A stretch of 64,000 bases of DNA from Watersipora subatra (taxonomy: Eukaryota; Bryozoa; Gymnolaemata; Cheilostomatida; Watersiporidae). The DNA lies in NCBI RefSeq assembly GCF_963576615.1, contig NC_088717.1, positions 13,150,108-13,214,107 on the forward strand, given 5' to 3'. The notes beneath the pieces are model-generated. The model was not told the DNA's origin. It worked only from the letters and a program-made list of their open reading frames with translations, and made no database searches. Positions 25,401-37,400 of this stretch are shown here, one piece after another (the first letter of the stretch is position 1; every line of letters starts with the position of its first letter). The position numbers were made by a program, and so were the translations under genes.

Positions 25401-28400
25401 CGACAAGCTGGAGGCACGCGTGGCCCCGCAGGGCCAGGCTAGATGGTGCGCTATCTGTCCGGCCATGCAGGAAAGCACGGTATGGCAATCATACGCCCTG
25501 GCCACTTTGGGGTCGGAAGGACAAGCCGCCTCCAGCTGACCTGGTACTGGACCGGACTGATGTCCACAGTCAGACGGGTCATCAAGAGTTGTGAGGTGTG
25601 CCAGGCCATGAAGCATGGAGGGACAAAGGCGGTCCGAGGGAAAAGAAGGCTCTACGTCAGACGATCCTGGCAGAAGGTGGTCGTTGACCTGGTGGGGCCA
25701 TTTCTGGTCACGCCTAGGAGGAGCAAGTGAGTGCTGGTCCTCACTGACCATTTCACCCAATGGCAGGATGCACTGGCACTACCTGACACCATGGCCCTGT
25801 GGTCGCAAATGCACTAGATGAGCGGGTCTACTGCTACCTAGGGTTACCTAAGCAGATCCACACGGACCAAGGGACGCAGTTCAAAAGCCAGCTGATGGCT
25901 GAACTGTGCCAACTCTGGAATGTGGAGAAGACACATACCACTCCCTATCACCCACAGGCCAATGGAATCGTAGAACGGAATATCCAGGGACTCGGAGATT
26001 CCTTGAGGGCATTACTTCTGGCCGAGAGACAGGAGGAATGGGATCTGTTGCTTCCCCAGCCAATGAAGTCATACCAAAGCACCCCCCACTCCGCAACCGG
26101 AGAAACAGCCAACATGCTGATGCTGGGGCAGGAGCTGAAGTTGCCGGACCAGCTGGAGAGTCACCCCCACCGACTGAGTTCTTTCTAGCCCACGAGCACG
26201 CCCAGAAGGTGCAGCAAAGGCTACAAACAGTACAAGAGGCACTACGACAGAGCCGGATAAAGGTGAGACAGGAGGACTGGGAGGAGCCACCGCTGTACAC
26301 CCCAGCTGACCGGGTATGGCTCGCGAACAAACGCCGGAGACAAGAAAAAAATCCCAAGCTGCAGGCGAAGTTCGTGAGACCATATCAGGTCCTGAAGGCC
26401 TGGGGCAACCATACATATATGGTGGAGCACCAGGGCCAGTTTTCCATCCAGAGCGAGGCAAGGCTGAAGCCCTACCATGCTTGCCCAGAGAGACTGGGAC
26501 AAGCCCCGGCCATTCTGGAGGCAAGGTTGGGCCCTCCTAACATGAAAAGGGCTCGACCCAGCAGGCCGGAGAGAAAGCCGGAGGAAGTCAGGAGCAACCC
26601 AGTGCCAATGATGCCGCCGCCCCAACTGGAAAAAATTGTTAATGGAGGCCGCAAAAAAATGAAGACAGGAGACAACTTCCAAGGAAAACCCAGCCGGACC
26701 GGAGGAAGGAGAGCGCCAAAGACCTAGTTCAGTGAAAATCAATCCGGTCCCACTAAGAGAAGAGGTTCCGGGAGAACCGGAATCAAACCCGGAGGAGGCC
26801 AGAGAAACCGCGACTCCAGTAATCCCACCAACTCCAGAAATCTCATCAGCTCCAGTCCGGCACAATTCGAGACCGGTCCGGACCACTAGGAAGCCAAAAC
26901 AGTATGGAGATGGGGTCTGCTACTGCATGGAATTGTCGGAAAACGGTTCAGAGGTCGAACAAGAAGGCAATAAAATGGTCCTCACGGTCGCGTCCAAAGC
27001 TTTCCTTTTAAAATACTTGTTTTCTCTGGACGACATTAGAGCACTCAAGAAGATGGACAGCGAAGGTAACACCTCGCTACAGGATTTATTGATTTCGGTC
27101 ACAACTAGCTTGAAAGTAGCTGAGGAAGCACCGGGTGCACCGGAGCCGGTAGGTGTGGCAGCACCCAAGAGAGATCAGGAGTGAAAGGAGGCGACTGCCG
27201 AAGCCAGCTCGAGCTGCCCCGGAGAAGCTGTCTCCAAAGCGGATGACAAGGACCTGGACCGAACCCTGACAGGAGAGTAGGAGGTCTGCCAAGTGGCTAC
27301 CATAAGCTCTCTCCCAAGGTCTAGATTTCAGACCGTGGTCACCAATGGAGGGGAGAGTGTTGTGGAATGTCATCCACACAGAGCTGAGCCTAGGGCTGAG
27401 CTAAGCCAAGCCGAGCTGTGATCAGTCAGGCAGAATAACGAGGTGCGAGTTAAGCCAGTCAGAGCCGAGCTGAGTAGAGCCAAGCCAATGCCGAGCTGGG
27501 TCAAGCCCAGCCAAGCAGAACGAGAGGCGGGGCCTACCCACTATATAAGCCTGAACATTTATGCTAGAGAGCAGAGCTGTTCTGGGCCTGTTCATTGCCT
27601 GTTACTGGAGCATTATTGTACAACTTATGAACTAAGCAAAAAATATATGTATAAACTCATGCGCCGAGTCTTGTACTAGTGGAGGAAGGTGAAGGTCGCA
27701 CAAAACCCTCACAATATTATTTAAAGACTGCTTACAGTTTGTCTTCTAAACTACTTTAGGTATTTGAATTACACAGCAAGACAAAAAGTATTCTTAAACC
27801 CTATAGTGACTGCTGACTCCAACTAACTATCCCATACATGTAGGATGTTCGGTTTTATTTGAAAACTCCTGTTAGCGTAATATTTTTACCCAAGTGAATT
27901 TCATTACAAGGTTTTGTTCTTTAAAGAATCATGTTCTTATAAACCTAGTTTAAAACTTTAACTTCTTAAAAATGTTATTATATGAAAAAAGCATGTATGC
28001 ATTAATGACAAATTTGTGCTGAACTTTGTACAGTAGACTCTCCTACAGCATGAATAATCCGTTCCATGAGTGTTTATGTTATAGAAATTTTACGTTATAC
28101 GAACAGTAACCTACATGTAAATTGCTTAATGCACTTCAAGATTTTTCCAAACTCACCCTTTTGGCCCTACAAAAAAGAAACATTAGATTTGGCATTTTTA
28201 TTTGTTGACTGCAGTATTATTGATTTGTGTTGACAACGTTTTTCTTTTTTTATCACTTTTCGTTTACACTAACTTTTAACCAACTTTATTAAAACTTGTC
28301 TCAAGCTAATTTGTCAAGAACAACCAAACGAAGCTGTTTAAAGGTTGACTTGCAACAAAATTCACATTACAGTTATTTGGTATCAAAAGAGTTACCATGT

Positions 28401-31400
28401 TTTACTCTGCTGTGTTGTAGGTGCGAAATATGTTGAAATGTGGTTGCACGCTCTTAAAGGGCATAAATTACATAATTTTTTATTTAATATTTCAATACAT
28501 TAGATTCTTGGCTTTTGAATGAGCTATTGTATGACATGGTGAGACGAAGATTGGTTGGTGTTCATAGGACATTTCCCCAGAGCTCTACCGCAGAAACGTT
28601 TAATGGTATTAATAATAAGCTCAAAAATTGTGACATCCTAATTTTCATATTCGGTCTTGTATGCTCTTACCGCTTATTTTATTGCTTAACGCTTATATTT
28701 ATCAACTACGATAATGACGCTAGTGGCAGGCAAAAGTAGGACAACTCCAGAGGACCAATGAAGATGACTAACAAATCAGTGTCATTAGCTCTCCATGTAC
28801 AGATTATTTATATGATAATTAACTCAGATTCCAAGGACCATACTATGTTTTCCGATGATATTATGCACTAGCCCTTTCTTTTTATTGTGATGTTGAGGGG
28901 CATGACTGAAACTAATTAATTTCAAGCATTGCGTGATCTCGTAAAAGTGCAATTTACATATAGTCTTAGAGATACGCAACTGCAGGTCAAAATTTAATCG
29001 ATGTGATTTCATTACCTTTGTCAACCACAGCATATTTATTGAAGCATAATTAATTATCCCAGAACATGTGTTTGTATTGGTAGGACGAACGTTAGCGCGA
29101 TCCCTGGGCATTGTTGATTATCTAGAATCCTAGTTTATTATTAGCGCTCTCCGGGTTCAATTGCACCGATTGTCACAAAATGCGCAGTTTCAATGGGAGC
29201 GAAAGAGATCGACTACCTAAGGCTAAATAATAGTTATGACATCACATTGTGGGAACCGCAACCAAGTGTTTTTTTATTGTAAGACATACTTCTGACATTT
29301 TGTTTTTCATAGTTCTATTATTCCTTGTGTATTGATTATAAGGTCATTTGAAAGCCAAGACTCTGATGTATTGAGCTACATGTATATAATAAAAAATTTA
29401 TATAATTTATGGGCTTTAAAAGTTCAAAATGAACAGTTAATCGCCGCCATCACGAAACTGCCATAGATTGGAATATCTTTCCAAAACGGCTCAAATGAGA
29501 CGTAATTGAATGAGATGGCTTCTGTTTACAATTTCATGCAACCTCATTTGTCAAAATATTTTCACAAATACACTTCACGCATTCAATGAAACCAGGTCTA
29601 TTGTCCTTATATGTCTACTTCATCATCATTGTAATGCTGTCACTTTCAGCACTGATATCTTATAACCTGCCGTGAAAATTCGTCTAATTTTTTAACCTTA
29701 GCTCGGAGGAGTACACATCATTATCAATCAAAAAATGCTGCAGAGCTTTTTTCGGGCTGTTTGGCAGAATGTATGGGTCACATTATTAGATAACAACTAG
29801 ACGATTAGACCAAGCCGAAACAAAACTGCAAAGTAGCGAGCATCTACATGTATATTTGATACGGGGTCTTTGGTAAAGCCCGAAGTGTTTGTCATAAACT
29901 AGTGCTATGAGAAGTTTTATATTGAGCCTTTTATTGGCCTTTCAATTCACGTGAAAACATCACGTGTTAAAACAATATCCAAATGGATTGACTACATCAG
30001 AGAAATAAACTGATTTCAATCTACGGCGATTTCGTGATGGCTGCGATTGACTGTTAGTTTTTGAGGTTTGAAGAGCTTGTAATCTCATTTCCACATATTT
30101 TGCACCTACAACAGAGCAGAGTAAGACATGGTGAATCTTTTGATACTAAATAACTGTAATGTGAATTTTGTTGCAAGTCAACCTTCAAATTTGAATTTTG
30201 AAAAAAAGTTTGACGTCATATGATGAGAGAAAATGCCGCAACTAATGGCCAGAAAAACTATGTATTCATTGTATTATATTATATTGCATTACATCAGGTA
30301 AGAAAACTTTAAGACAGGGACACTGTGACCCCGATGCCCCTGTCTTAAAGCCAACTCTGGTGTCTATTGTAATAGTATTTAACTGGATAAACCCTGTAAA
30401 CAATCCAGGCTCATGTAGAGTATCAAAAGGTTATCAGAGGCTCTGGTCAGGGCGATGAAGATGAGTTTGGTTAGAGTTTCACCACATAGTTTCTTTTTTA
30501 CACGAACATATTTGGTATATTCTTGATGTAATAGTTGGTAACATTGATTAGCTAGCGCATGGTTTACATACAAAATAACTATTAACTTACTATTGTCTTA
30601 TGTCACTTGGTAGAGTGATAGTAATTTGGTAAATACTACCGCATGAGTGACTATAGTTTCCTAGAGTTGTTATGGTAATGTAAACCACTGATCAGTCAAA
30701 ATTATTTTTGTAGCTTCAATTGAATATTTTAAAAACTAACTTGAAGAAGAAAACATTACATAGTTCATCATCTCCTAACTAGCGAGTAGTGTTTGCTAGT
30801 CTAAACAACTGGCATAATATCACGTATATATTTTTCTATCAACACTTTTATCTTTTGACTTACTGTTGTAGCTTTGTAATAGACTTTAATAGGTGTACTG
30901 TCAGTATTACGACACGGTCTGTTGCAGTATTGACAAGCTGAAGATGCTCAAACATCTCGACCTTTCCTCAAATAAAATTGACAAATTGCCTCCAGAGATA
31001 GGGGAGATGAAGGAGCTGGTCACATTGAATCTTTCAAAAAATTACCAGCTTACTTCCCTTACCTCTCAAGTTCTATCTTTAAAGAATCTACGATACTTTC
31101 GCTTATTTGGATGTACCTCATTACAAAGCCCTCCTTGGAATGTTGCACAGCAAGGTTTGTCTGCAATACATCAGTACTACAAAGATCTGGCAGGAGGAAA
31201 GGAGAAGCTGCTGTCAACAACCGTTGCAGTTATTGGTAAATCCAGATCAGGCAAAACCAGTCTTATCAAGACTATGCAGAAAGGGACACGAATTCTAACT
31301 GGAAGTTTGGGCTCGGCAGAGCAAATTTCTACAAAAGTATTCAACTTCGAAAAAGTATCATTTGGTGAAAGAACTCTGTATTTCATTGATTTTGGAGGCC

Positions 31401-34400
31401 AGGAAATCTACCACCATGCGTATAGACTGACCCTCAGAGAAAATTGCATCCCAATAGTGGTAGTTAACATGCATATGTATGTAGAAGAATCGGATAGAGT
31501 TGGGCCAAGAGAGTCTGTTCGAGCTCTTTTCTTTGACTGGATGGCCCATCTTTATCTAGCACATCCGAACATGCTACCTCCGGCTCTCCTGTTAACCCAC
31601 AAAGATTTATTTGATGAAGAAAAGTTTGAAGCAGAAAAAACGAAGCTTTTACAATATTGCAACGACGTATGTGGTGAGGTTCGAGATGAAGAGAATCGAC
31701 TTGGGGAAGCAATTTTTTGTCGCATTAAAAGCTTCGGAAAAGACACAGACCTGTTCACCCCAGACAGGATCTTTGAATTCGGGCGTGAATATTCAGACGA
31801 GTTTACAAGACTGAGGGATCAGCTGTTGCAACAAAGTCAAAAATATGTCATAGAAGTGCCTCGGCTGTGGAAACAAGTGGAAGGTGTGATAAGAACCCTA
31901 AAGTCACACTTTACCACTTTTGAATCGCTGCTTGACAAAGTTCATAAGTCACACGGTGTTGTAGAGAAGCAGATGGAAGTGATACTCAAATACATGCATC
32001 TGAGTGGTAAGCTTCTTTGGTACAATGAAATTGAGGGTCTAGATCAACATGTCTTTCACAAGATATCTGCTGTTACAGATTTGCTCAATGTCTTGTATGA
32101 CCATGATGGCGATTCCAAGTGGGACAAGCGGAGACAAAATTTCAAAAGCTGCAAAATTCAAACTGTGAATTTGTTAGAAGAAGAGTTTGAGGAGTCAGTG
32201 AAACAGTTCACGGCCACAGGAGTGATCCGTTTGGTGCTGCTGGCTTACCTGATAAAAACTGAAACAGCATTTATTGAAGATGATGAGCAAAGAGTTGCAT
32301 TAGCAATTCTTTCAAAGTTTCGTATTTTGTTTGGTTCTCTCTCAACTGATGATCCCAAATTCATAGTTCCTCATTTTGCTCAAGGGTTTCAATCAACCTT
32401 GCCAACAACGAAGTTAGACTTACAGTTTCAGACATATGTTTTGTGTAAAGGGCTGGCACTTCCACAGTATGTGTTTCATGAGCTGACAGTAAGGCTTTTG
32501 GAGCTATACTCTGACCCGTACAATACACCCATCGTGCATCACAATGGAGTATCAATTGCAGTTGATAAATCCCGAGTGCACTTTACCCACAATGCTAAAG
32601 CCGGAAAGATAACAGCCACTGTTGCTTTTAACGTGGAAGAATTTCATGAAGCATGGAACTATCTCAAAGAAACTGTCAACGTGGTCATCAAACATCTGCA
32701 AAAAACATGGAAAGCAACTCCGTTGGTATGCGTTTTCTACTGCGCCCACTGCAGACTAACTGGACAGCAGCACCCAGAAAAAGTCATCAATCCTTCTTGG
32801 AGTGTTCTTTCACGGGCACAGCCAGACCCTAAAAAGATAAAGATGAGAGATGTAGTATGTGCTGGGGAAAGTGTGTATTCAGTCTTCAAGTTTCCAAGTA
32901 AGTGTAAATATAGTTAATATATATGAATATATGCAACTCGACAACAAGATACACAACTGATTTCTGGCTTTGTTTAAAGGTCAGCCATTGTCAGAAGATG
33001 AAAAAAGGAAACTCAAGGAATATGTGTCAGCAAAACAAACAGCCACAGCACCGGGTAAGCATCTACACGTGGCTGATTCTCTAGCTATAAAAGTATGCAT
33101 TAGTTTATTAACACCAATATGACGCTCTATTTCTGTATGAAATTGTATTATTATGGTAATAAAGAATATTGAATAGTAACCTTTTATAGAGAATACTCGG
33201 TAGGTTTGTTTCTATTATTACAGCAAGATGACATCCTTTAGGACTTTAAATCTTATTTCTACAAGTAATAACTACCTCATTGTATAAAAGTTGCAATACT
33301 CTACCGTTACATTTGTTATAGTGTCTGGCATCATTCAACCATACACTGCTTCCTCCTGCCCTTCTGCTTTCAACGGAATCCCTGATCTGATAGGTTCATC
33401 GTTGGTTGATGTATGCAAGGCTATCTCTGATGGCAGCCCGTCCCACACAAATAAGACAGAGATCAAATACCTGTTCCACGATACTGATGCGGCAAGTATC
33501 TGAATTATGTTCGTGTTATAGACTTTATAATAAATAAATAGTATTAAACAGGTATTTCTATTTTCCATTCTATTTGACTATTAGAAATAAAATACTCAAT
33601 TTTGTAAGATATTATAGTTGTTTGTAATATTGTAATTGTTTGGAGTCAAATATTCTTAGTTGTTTTAAATACAATTTCAGTTTTTATGCTCATATTTTTA
33701 TACATCTACTGGAAGCACTATTTTATATGTAATACAAGTGATTTAGTACTACATTTTCTGTATTCACTACTGCAGTTGCTATTTGGTTTTAACTATAGCT
33801 AATATTCAACCATGCTGCGATATTCAGAGTTGCATAACTGCTTATTGTTTGTTAAATATACTGCTTGCAAGATAACATAACAAATAACTTACATTGGAAT
33901 TAATCTACATAAATTTTTCAACATTCTATAATCATGCATGTCTTCACTGTAAATCTTTGCTCAATAACTCGGTATGTTTCTTTCAGGTCTACAAGATGAC
34001 AAATCCTCGAGGAAGAGTGCTGATAATCAACAACAATGAATTCCATGATGTTCATGGAAAGACATCTTACAGACATGGATCAAAGCATGATGTTAAACAT
34101 CTGCAGGAAATGTTTGGTCATCTTTATTTTGAAGTTGAGACAAGAGAAAATCTAACTAGCAACGTATGATATTAAATTAGTGTCGTTAGTGGGTCATGTA
34201 ATGTCCTTAGTCATGGCCTTATTGTTTGTTAATAGGAAAGGTTGCTATTGAAAAAATGAAAAGGTGCAGTTGGTTTCGCCATATATTCGAAAATATTATT
34301 TCCAAATATGGCGGCGTGCCTATTTCATTTAGTAGCTAGTTTCCAGTGTGCGTGTAGCAACTGAGAACTTAGCTGATACAAAGGCTGTGATAAAATAAGC

Positions 34401-37400
34401 TAACTTGACGACCTAATTACCGTAAACTGGTAGAATTGGTAGTCATTACTCAAATGTTTACACAGCATTTAGAGGAAGTTAATATGGCAAGTTTTCAATT
34501 TCCCTTGTTCGAGGCGTTTGAAACATTCAAAATAATGTATCTGTAGCTGGATCTAAAATTTTATTCTAGCTATCACAAGCAAATACGAAATAAAATATAT
34601 GCCAATAGAGCCGCGTAGGACTAGACTTTTATCGCATTAGCCGATGTGAATACGAGAGATAGAGACGGGTTGTATCACGCGTTACATCATTTTGGGCAAG
34701 TCTGGGCATGTTTTTTTTTGCCTGAGCATTTTTACTGCGGTCAATTTTTTCGATTTTAATTTTCAAATATCTTGACAATGAGATCGCTTATCACAACAAA
34801 CAACAAATCAACTGACAGACAAACAAATGATTTCTTTTAAAATCAACTCAAATCTGACACAACCACATCTTTAAGCTTTGTGATAAGCTTTAAGCTCTTG
34901 ATAAGTTTGTCAAACAAATAATGCATTGTTAATTGAATTAAATCTGAGGTAAGGGATCTTAGTTAAACTTTTGAGCATTTTAAACATTGAGCTGTAAAAT
35001 TATTTTCCAAAATAACTGCATTAATAATTGCAAATCATTTGTGACTGGAAAAGTTATACATGATTTGCACATCCGCAGTTACACATAAAATTCCAGTTAC
35101 AATCCCAAATTACATTTAGCTTAGAAAATATATGCAATAAAAGTTACATTTATAAAAATAATTAATTAATTTGTCCTTGAATAAGTTAACAATAATAAGT
35201 TATGCATTATATTGCCAAATTGTTTTCATTCAGTAATTAAATCGGTTAACCATAGTTCTAGCGGAATTAAATTGTGCATGCATTAATTTTTTCAGTTACA
35301 TTTGTAAAATATTTTCAACATTTCTTGCACCACCTGAGGCGGTATAGATTTGCTTTATTTTATAATCATGGAAATACATGTATACATACTTTATACAGAC
35401 TGCGTATATATATATATGTGTGTATGTATACATATATATACAGTGAAACTCGGATAACTCGCCCTCGGATATCTCGAACACATGGTCAACTCGAACGGAT
35501 TTTTTGGTCCCCTCCCACGCAATGATAAATTGCTTTAGATAACTCTACCTCAACTTTGTTAACTCAAACAGTTTTTTGCCCAACGGCTACCGAGACGGTT
35601 GTTATCGCTTTAGAATATCGCTTTATTCCAAGCCATAGAAATAAACAACAACTTTTAGTAGTTCTTAGGCGTCCTTATTACCACTATCGGCAAAATATTT
35701 TCGTTAACAACTTTTCTAAAGGTTTGCAAAAAATCAAATTTTACCAAACATCCGCTTTGGGATAGCCCTCCGCAAGCATGGAGAACCCAGGTAACCTTCA
35801 GATAAACTTTAAGAAAAATCGGCAAAACTGTTTTTTGTTAAAACGCTCAAAAGAAAAATACGAATTTTTTTTCTGAGAGTTTCAACCGCGATCAGGTTTT
35901 GCCTATTTTAATCTGAAAACGTCCTGGCAGTCACATCACCTAAAACGAACAAATGAATCTCAAGTAATAAAAGGAAGATATTTATACTTTCGGATAAAAA
36001 TTGTTAAAACATTACATTAGAGGTCCCTTAACTTGCAACAAACAATCAATGCTTTTGATTTATATATAGTTTGTGTATGTACTGATAAATACAATAATAC
36101 ATGCACTTGTGACAGTTTTCTCATAACTTGAACGCTCTGATAACTCGAACGCTTTCTCTCGGTCCCGTGAAGGTCGAGTTAGCCGAGTTTCAGTGTATAT
36201 GTGTGTGTACATGTACTATCTGTGCTACCCGGCGTTGCTTGGGTAATAAAAAATTATTTGGACAGAAAATTGATTTGTATTTAACATGTTACAACATTTG
36301 CCATTCCAACTTTCAATTTACATATCATTAGAGAGGTGTTTTTTGTAGTTGAAATAAATTAACAAAGAAAGTAAAAACAAGTGTACAGGTTTTTAAACTT
36401 TGTCAAACAACTGTAACTTTCAAACTTCATATCATGAGGAAAAGGTTTTGTGCAGGACAACTAAATTAAAAATAAATAAAACAACTATAAAGGTTTTCGA
36501 ACAACTGTAAGGTTAAGGTTTCATAACTTGAAAGAAGCGTTTCGTTGAAATAAATTAGAAAGAAAAATAAAAATGTAAAGGTGTTTAAATGCACGTGTGA
36601 AATCATTAGCAAGCAGTGGCTAAATATAGTCTATTTTGCTACAGTTACAATAAAAACTATTTGGTATACAGTTATATGATTTCTGATCGTTTCAGTGTTG
36701 GCATGCAAAAATTAGCCTATGATATTTTATATGAAAATATCATAGGCTATAGACATACGTAGAGTAGTTTAGAAACCCATAATAATTATCAATGCAATCA
36801 CCTCCTGACAAAAATTCATCATTAAAATGGTACCAAAATACTATATAAACCTTAGTAACTATAGTACCTACCATGACATTAGTGCATTTGTGGTTATGAT
36901 CTGCAAGATAATATAACATTACAATGTACTACGTGGAGAGTTCTTACCTTCCAGAGAGACGTGCAACACAAACGCTGAATCTAAATTAAATTAATTAAGT
37001 TTACTAAACACATACTTGAAGGAAGTTATAGTATGTATTTTAGTAAACTTCAAACTTTTAACAGAAATTTTATCATTTATCAGTTTGGGAATCATTTCAA
37101 TTCTAACTGATACCAGATTTACCGGAAAACGAATACGGATAGCTCGCCATGGCGAGTTCAGCGACGTATATATTTTAATAACGTATATAATCACTACACG
37201 GATTGCCAAATTTTAAGTTTGACATACATTATTGTCGATATCATGGAACGAAACAACAAAGCAATCCCAACGAGAAAAAGACGAAGAAGCATCGTGTTGC
37301 ATATACTAAGGTCGCCAAATATTTCTTAACTGCAGCATCGTAATGCAAGGGCGCAAATGCTAAAATAATAATAAGCTGGAACTCCGGAGAAATCTCTGCA

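Larger units (their letters stand above)
20470..27713 (+). mobile_element. Ty3/gypsy retrotransposon with both LTRs, plus strand, degenerate
   Basis: Full layout: 5' LTR 20470-20824, PBS, leader with three tandem repeats, gag, protease, RT, RNase H, integrase, tail, purine tract, 3' LTR 27358-27713. It is flanked by the 4-bp duplication ATAT (20466-20469 and 27714-27717). Intron sequence on both sides continues the LRR duplication unit, whose other copies are uninterrupted here, so insertion followed exon duplication. LTRs differ at many positions and pol contains several stops and frameshifts, so the copy is not recent and not autonomous. Confidence 0.93.

Noticed and set aside
30893..30927. 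In-frame ATG upstream of the large ROC-COR exon as a gene start
   Set aside because: A strong acceptor at 30926-30927 has the right phase for the LRR exons, and the residues before it do not look like LRR sequence.
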